Positions 59,501-64,000 of a stretch of DNA of 64,000 nucleotides are shown here, piece by piece. Source of the DNA: Escallonia rubra. Lineage: Eukaryota; Streptophyta; Magnoliopsida; Escalloniales; Escalloniaceae. The first letter of the stretch is position 1; the number at the start of each line of letters is the position of its first letter. Location: the NCBI GenBank assembly GCA_033065855.1, contig JAVXUO010000939.1:310001-374000 (forward strand), read 5' to 3'. The notes under the pieces are model-generated. The model searched no databases. It saw nothing but the letters and a program-made list of their open reading frames with translations, and was not told the origin of the DNA. Made by a program: the position numbers and the translations under genes.

Positions 59501-60427
59501 AAATGCTCAATGCACAATTAACAACATATAATCAGCATGAAAATAATCTTAATTTTTAAATGCACAATTAACACAACCTAAAATTATCAATCAAATAATC
59601 AATGCTCAAATGGGATAAAAATCCAATTGGGCCCTATCCTCCATCAACAATCTCAAATCTCAAGTGCTCAATGCACGATTAACATCCATAAAGCATCAAT
59701 TAATAATCTAAATTATCAAATACACAACTAACAACCTAAAATTATTAATCAAATAATCAATTCTCAATAGCAAAATAAATTGTTCAAAATGCACATTGAC
59801 CTCAGTTCTCAGAAATTAGAACGGCGTCGTTGTCGCAATGTCGTCAGTGACTGAAACTCAAAGTCAGATTTGCAAGGTGCCGTGACCGCCGACCGGCAGT
59901 GGCAGAACTTCCTCGGTTCGTCCGCCGGCTCGTAGACGGTAGATCTAAGCTAGATCTGCCAGATCTGATCTGGCCGGAGTCGCCAGAGTTGGGTGGGGAC
60001 TGGCCGGAGTTGGGGTGGGGACCGCCAGACTGGGGAGGGCCTTCGCCGACTTCGAGCTTCAGAATCGGGGGACAGGGCTTCGAGACTTCAGAATCGCGTG
60101 AGACCTTGACTTGACGCCACGGGCCCACGGCAACCGGCGTTACCTTACCGATGAGGTGATGAGCCGAGCCAATGACCGGTGGCCGTGGGTGGTGCCGGCG
60201 TGCGGAGTGCCGCGGTGACTCAGAGAGCCGAGAGAGGAGGAGAGGTGTCGGCGTGCCGCGATGACTGAGAGTTGACTGTGAGAGCCGAGAGAGGAGGAGA
60301 GAGAAAGACATAGAAAGAGAGAGAAAGGGAAAGTTGCAAATGAAAAAAAAAACACTATATATATATAAATTTCAAAATCTGAGGGGGTGCTATAGCCCCC
60401 CCTTGTACATATGTAGTTCCGCCCCTG
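56597..60427 (-). mobile_element. hAT transposon, 3.83 kb, complete ends and target duplication
   Basis: Terminal inverted repeats CAGTGGCGGAAC and CAGGGGCGGAAC (one mismatch), with a perfect 8-bp target duplication ACGACACA (56589-56596 and 60428-60435). It contains one large minus-strand transposase gene (56830-59286) and about 1.1 kb of upstream sequence with (AT)n near 60355-60368 and a GC-rich block 59880-60300 that may hold the promoter. The family is ZMYM1/TTF-zinc-finger-type hAT. The near-intact structure implies a fairly recent insertion. Confidence 0.95.
56830..59286 (-). pseudogene. hAT transposase (TTF-type zinc finger, DUF4371, hAT dimerisation), two in-frame stops
   Basis: An 818-codon frame starting MERFYQKKPKVEKLLQSNKN with no frameshift. 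Domains: TTF-type zinc finger (RFVSSWFDIYSSWLEYSVAK, DEAYCLCCYLFG; about residues 108-140), DUF4371 RNase H-like core with LVDECRDISVKEQMGVVLRY and a GQGYGGASNMQG segment, and a C-terminal hAT dimerisation region (VEKAFSAMKIMKTRIRNRMG). It is interrupted by TAG at 58057-58059 (after CFAHQL) and TAA at 57370-57372 (after TVVDL), in places where Gln would fit, so each could be one C-to-T change. Otherwise the sequence is intact to the stop at 56830. The element could still be mobilised in trans through its intact ends. Confidence 0.92.
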
Positions 60428-60435
60428 ACGACACA

Positions 60436-61264
60436 GATATACAAATATCCTCACACACATTATTGGCATTAGATACACGGAAACCCATTTCACCAACTTC
60501 CATCTTCTCCATCTTCTTTATATATATACACATGCATTTCAACCCACCATTCCCACAACACAGCTACTGCCTCACAACAGTAGCTTCCCCCTTGCTCAAA
60601 ACACCCACATACCCATATTTGCATGCATTTTTACACACTCATCTCACATTCATACACACATGCACTCCATATCTTCCCCATTCCAACAGCTCATTCCATT
60701 TCACCTAGACATAAATCATGGTAGTTCACTCACACACTCACATGAGCACACATGCCTCCATACAGCTGGGTTTAACACACACACACACACACATATATAC
60801 ATATTTCACTACCACATTACACTACACTATTTTTTTTAGTCCACCACAAATACATAAATGTAAACACTAAACACTCACACACATGACAAATCCATCTTGC
60901 ATCTCCTTCTTTTATTCTCTTGTACACACGCACACACCAGCACATCCAAACATATGAACACACAATCAATACACCCACCTACAGTGTTTCCTTCTCTCCC
61001 TCTATTTCTTTCCTACTCACCCACTCACATAATCACACAACTCTCCATGCACCCACATTTCCTCCCTTTCACCATCACTTACACAAGTTAAAAAAAATGA
61101 ATAACACTACCCATTTGCATGCCCACTACTGTAAACCCACCACCTTGCTGCCTCACACACCTACACAATCATGCATACAATTTTCCCACACACACAACCC
61201 GTGGATACTCATTTCAGTTCACTCCATCTCACTCTATCTTGCCTCTTATACCCACTACAACATA
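60436..61264 (+). repeat. CA-rich host segment between the two hAT elements
   Basis: Low-complexity CACACA/CACCCAC sequence continuous with 56500-56596 and with 63158-63505. Internal similarity: 60556-60640 (CTACTGCCTCA..AGTAGC) and 63290-63390 (CACTGCCTCATGGCAGTGGG) share word order, suggesting an internal duplication of the host repeat. Open frames here are compositional. Confidence 0.55.
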
Positions 61265-63047
61265 CAGTGGCGGAACCGGGATTTCTCTCCAGGGGGTGCT
61301 AAAATTATATCGAATTCGCTAATTTTTTTTAGGAGTTAGAGACCAAACTATTTGTTTACGGTCAAGCATTTTTGCTACCTCTTAATTTGATGTGCATTTT
61401 AATGCACATTATGCTTGTTCTAGGTAAACATCTTAATTTAATGTGTTCATTTTCAACTGGGAAGTCCAAACTTAGTGAGCTCTTAACTGATAGCATCACA
61501 TGGATGTTTACTTTCATGTGTGGCTTTACCATGCGATAGCACGCAAGATGAGATTAAAGGTGGACTGTTCTTGATTCATTATATGATAGATACCTTTTTT
61601 TCTTGTTTCATCTGATTGTTTGCTTTTATAAAATATGATTTGCTCCAGATAGTTTCTATCTAAGTATTTATCTGACCCCTATTTTGCTTTGAATTCCAGT
61701 AATTCTAAAGGGGACAAAGTCCTCCTCGAGATAGGCGGTGGACATTTGCACCTTGGCACATGGATATAGTTATGTAATTTTTATCATCTACTATAACTTG
61801 CATCATTTGAGACTTCATTATGCTTTGAGATCCTAGTTCTGTAATTGTGATAGGAATACTGTGTTCTTCTGTCCCCCTATATATTCTTTGACATCCCAAG
61901 TTTATCTTTGTTCTTAGGTGATCAACTGTGAGACCTTTAATCATAATCTTACCAGCCTGCTGTGACTTGTATCTTATTATTTGACTACTTACAACAGGTC
62001 TACTCTTGGTAGTGAAACTATTATTTTGCTTTTGCTGATTCTTCTTCTTCTTGTAGTCTTTATTTAATGGTGGAAATAGATGTATAAATCTGTTGTTCTT
62101 CTCTGTAATGAAATTCCAGATGCTTATAATTTGACTGTTGCCTTTTCTAATACTTGGTCATTAAATGAAAAAAAAAACGTGGGTAGACATGTACTCGGGG
62201 ATAATCAACTAAGCTTTTCTCAATTGTCAATATAGCATCTCAAATTCTCATGATCAGTCAACATATACCCAGGAAATCAAATCCATCAATATATGAATAA
62301 TGAAAATCAAATTAGGAAAGCAAACGATTAATCATCAATCTGAAAATGCATACCTAAATCTGAAATGATGAAGGCAGTTGAATAATTAACCGGTCATGGG
62401 TCACGGTCATCGACGCATCGTCGCCGGTAGAGGGTTGTCAGCCACTCAGCCGGTGGAGTCCTCACCTCGTCGTCACCACTCGTCGGTCACCGCTTCTTCT
62501 TCGGTTGATGGTTGTTCCAGATCTAAAGAAGACCACATTGGCAATCGGCGCCTCCACTCCACTAGTCGGTTGTCCCTCCAAATCTGAGCTGAGCTCTCTA
62601 GAGAGAGTCGACTAGAGGAGCTCATGCCGTGTCGGCGTAAGCCATCGGCCATCACCGATGGGTGTCTACGGTTTGCCTGTCTGGGAGTGGGTGAGAGTTT
62701 GAGAGAGTAGTTGCGCTGTTAGCCGCAGACAGAGAGAGAGAGGTTAGTCATTTCGTGTCTTCGTCTGCCGGCTCGTAGATCTAGGCTAGATCTGGCCGCC
62801 GGTAGGAGTTGGGGTGGGGAGGGCCTTCGGGGCTTTGACCGCCGTCCGTGACTCCGTGAGAGTTGAGACCGTGACCGATGACCGGTCACCGGTGGGCGGT
62901 GACTGAGAGGCGCCGTGACCGGTGAGTGGTGACTGTGAGGTGAGGCGACTGCCGTGCCGTGGCTGGGAGACACTGGGAGGTCGACCGTCAACACCAGTGA
63001 GAGCCGAGAGGAGGAGAGAGAGAGATAAAGTCGCGAGTGAAAAAAAA

Positions 63048-63103
<56 letters not shown>

Positions 63104-63157
63104 CAAAATCTCAGAGGGTGCATTAGCCCCCCTCGTACATATGTAGTTCCGCCCCTG
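61265..63157 (-). mobile_element. Non-autonomous hAT derivative (1.89 kb) of the same family
   Basis: Same terminal repeat pair CAGTGGCGGAAC / CAGGGGCGGAAC and closely similar sub-terminal sequence (right end TCGTACATATGTAGTTCC; GC-rich block 62760-63020 matching 59880-60300 of the larger copy). Perfect 8-bp target duplication ACAACATA (61257-61264 and 63158-63165). No transposase motifs remain. The middle (61330-62390) is unlike the larger copy and could be foreign filler. Same orientation as the 3.83-kb element. Confidence 0.9.
63055..63101. repeat. (TA)n microsatellite in the hAT derivative
   Basis: About 23 TA units, at the position equivalent to a short (AT)n at 60355-60368 in the larger hAT copy, so it expanded after the copies diverged. 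Confidence 0.92.
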
Positions 63158-63505
63158 ACAACATACACCCACACTCACTACTGCACCATATTCTTTCTTG
63201 TTACATACCCCAACCTGCACCACACTCAACACACCCATTATTTCACTTTAATCTCACACACAAATATACTATCAAACATACGCACCTCCCACACCCACTG
63301 CCTCATGGCAGTGGGTCTCTCCTTTTTGTGGTTTACACACTCACACACACTAAAATACCCACATATATTCATGCAAACACACCTATATACACATACGTGC
63401 ACTCAGCCATGGCAGACATTACCCAAACGTGCTTCTGCTTCTTGCACTAACAACGAAGACCATATTATTCTTATCTCTGCACACTGTTAAGGGTTTCTAG
63501 AGTTC
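63158..63505 (+). repeat. CA-rich host segment, right part
   Basis: Continuation of the CA-rich host sequence after the second hAT insertion. It contains a GCCTCATGGCAGTGGG foldback word and many CACACA runs. No gene. Confidence 0.5.
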
Positions 63506-63510
63506 TAGAA

Positions 63511-64000
63511 CTTTTTTTTTTCTAAGCAAATTTGATTAAAACACGTTATCCATTACAACTTAAGGCGATACCCAAACGGGTATCCGTGGAACAACTAAGA
63601 CAATGCATCCAAACAGATGGTCTTGGAAAATGGCCCACATGGCCTTGGAGGAAATAACGGTACACATAAGGGCTACCCGTATTTGGGGTTACCAAATTAA
63701 GGGGTAGCCAGAGACGGGAAGATACAATTTCTTGCACCATATCCCTAGCTCCCACCAAGACAGGGGAGAGAGCCATGAGCCGCTTTAGATGGCAGTTCAC
63801 ATTACTGCCGCGGTTTACATCGGAGCTCCAACAGCTGAAAGAGGGTCCTCCCAAGGCCGGATCAAAACGATCCAAAGCTCGATGAGAGTATGCACCTTCC
63901 AACTCTCGCAAATCCGGCATCTTCAAGCCACAAGTTCTCCATTTCTGATTAACATCGGATGAATCTAACCAAACCAACCGGATCAAAGATCCGGCAACGA
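63511..64000 (-). mobile_element. Probable LINE 3' end, continuing past the window
   Basis: On the minus strand the sequence ends in TTTTAATCAAATTTGCTTAG followed by about ten A (T-run 63511-63520), a typical LINE 3' tail. Upstream is an open 146-codon frame (63986-63546) ending VGHFPRPSVWMHCLSCSTDT..GIALSCNG that looks like degenerate LINE or 3' UTR sequence. No reverse-transcriptase motif is inside the window, so this is inference. Confidence 0.4.

Noticed and set aside
60334-61339. Several Thr/His/Pro-rich open frames
   Set aside because: Caused by CA-rich low-complexity DNA with no stop codons in that composition. No protein features.

Overview
The window is nuclear DNA from a flowering plant, most likely a eudicot. 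The evidence is three intron-rich plant genes with canonical GT-AG splice sites, embedded in dense, nested plant transposable elements (L1-type LINEs, hAT, Mutator-like, CACTA, Stowaway-like, LTR sequences). The species cannot be named from sequence alone. Exon structures were assembled by eye from reading frames and splice sites. I ran no alignment or database search.

Layout: (1) 1-5928, minus strand: the 5' 15 exons of a secreted GH35 beta-galactosidase of the BGAL8 type, running off the left edge, with a hAT MITE and two striking inverted repeats in its introns. (2) 7955-12246: a near-perfect foldback, then two head-to-tail copies of a GC-rich LTR-like unit, each filled with different minisatellites. 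(3) 12654-15901, plus strand: a complete 4-exon histone-fold gene (NF-YC10/Dpb3-like, 225 aa). (4) 16638-30229: a nest of transposons. A nearly complete LINE (16652-24356, 15-bp target duplication) sits inside or next to a second decayed LINE ORF2 (24371-30229). The second LINE is itself interrupted by a Mutator-like MITE, a Pack-MULE-like element carrying an ALOG-domain gene fragment, and a small hAT MITE. (5) 31996-43617, minus strand: a complete 11-exon WD40 gene (WDR20/DMWD/creC-like, 563 aa), whose introns hold a third LINE fragment, a foldback-ended GTGTCCGACAC-type element and a diverged duplication. Two of its introns appear to be GC-AG. (6) 44087-46536: a Mutator-like element, a hairpin cluster and a hAT-like element. 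(7) 49084-50338: a solo LTR with a 5-bp target duplication. (8) 51700-54597: a decayed CACTA transposase (DUF4218/DUF4216 remnants) with an approximately 836-bp tandem duplication. (9) 54667-63505: a CA-rich, LTR-like host sequence split by two related hAT transposons. One is 3.83 kb with a transposase broken only by two in-frame stops, and one is a 1.89-kb derivative. Both have perfect 8-bp target duplications. (10) 63511-64000: probably the 3' end of a further LINE.

The three cellular genes are functionally unrelated (cell-wall galactose trimming, a chromatin/replication or transcription histone-fold subunit, and a WD40 scaffold), with no sign of clustering for a joint pathway. The main biology is the layered transposon history, which can be ordered from the nesting and target-site duplications.
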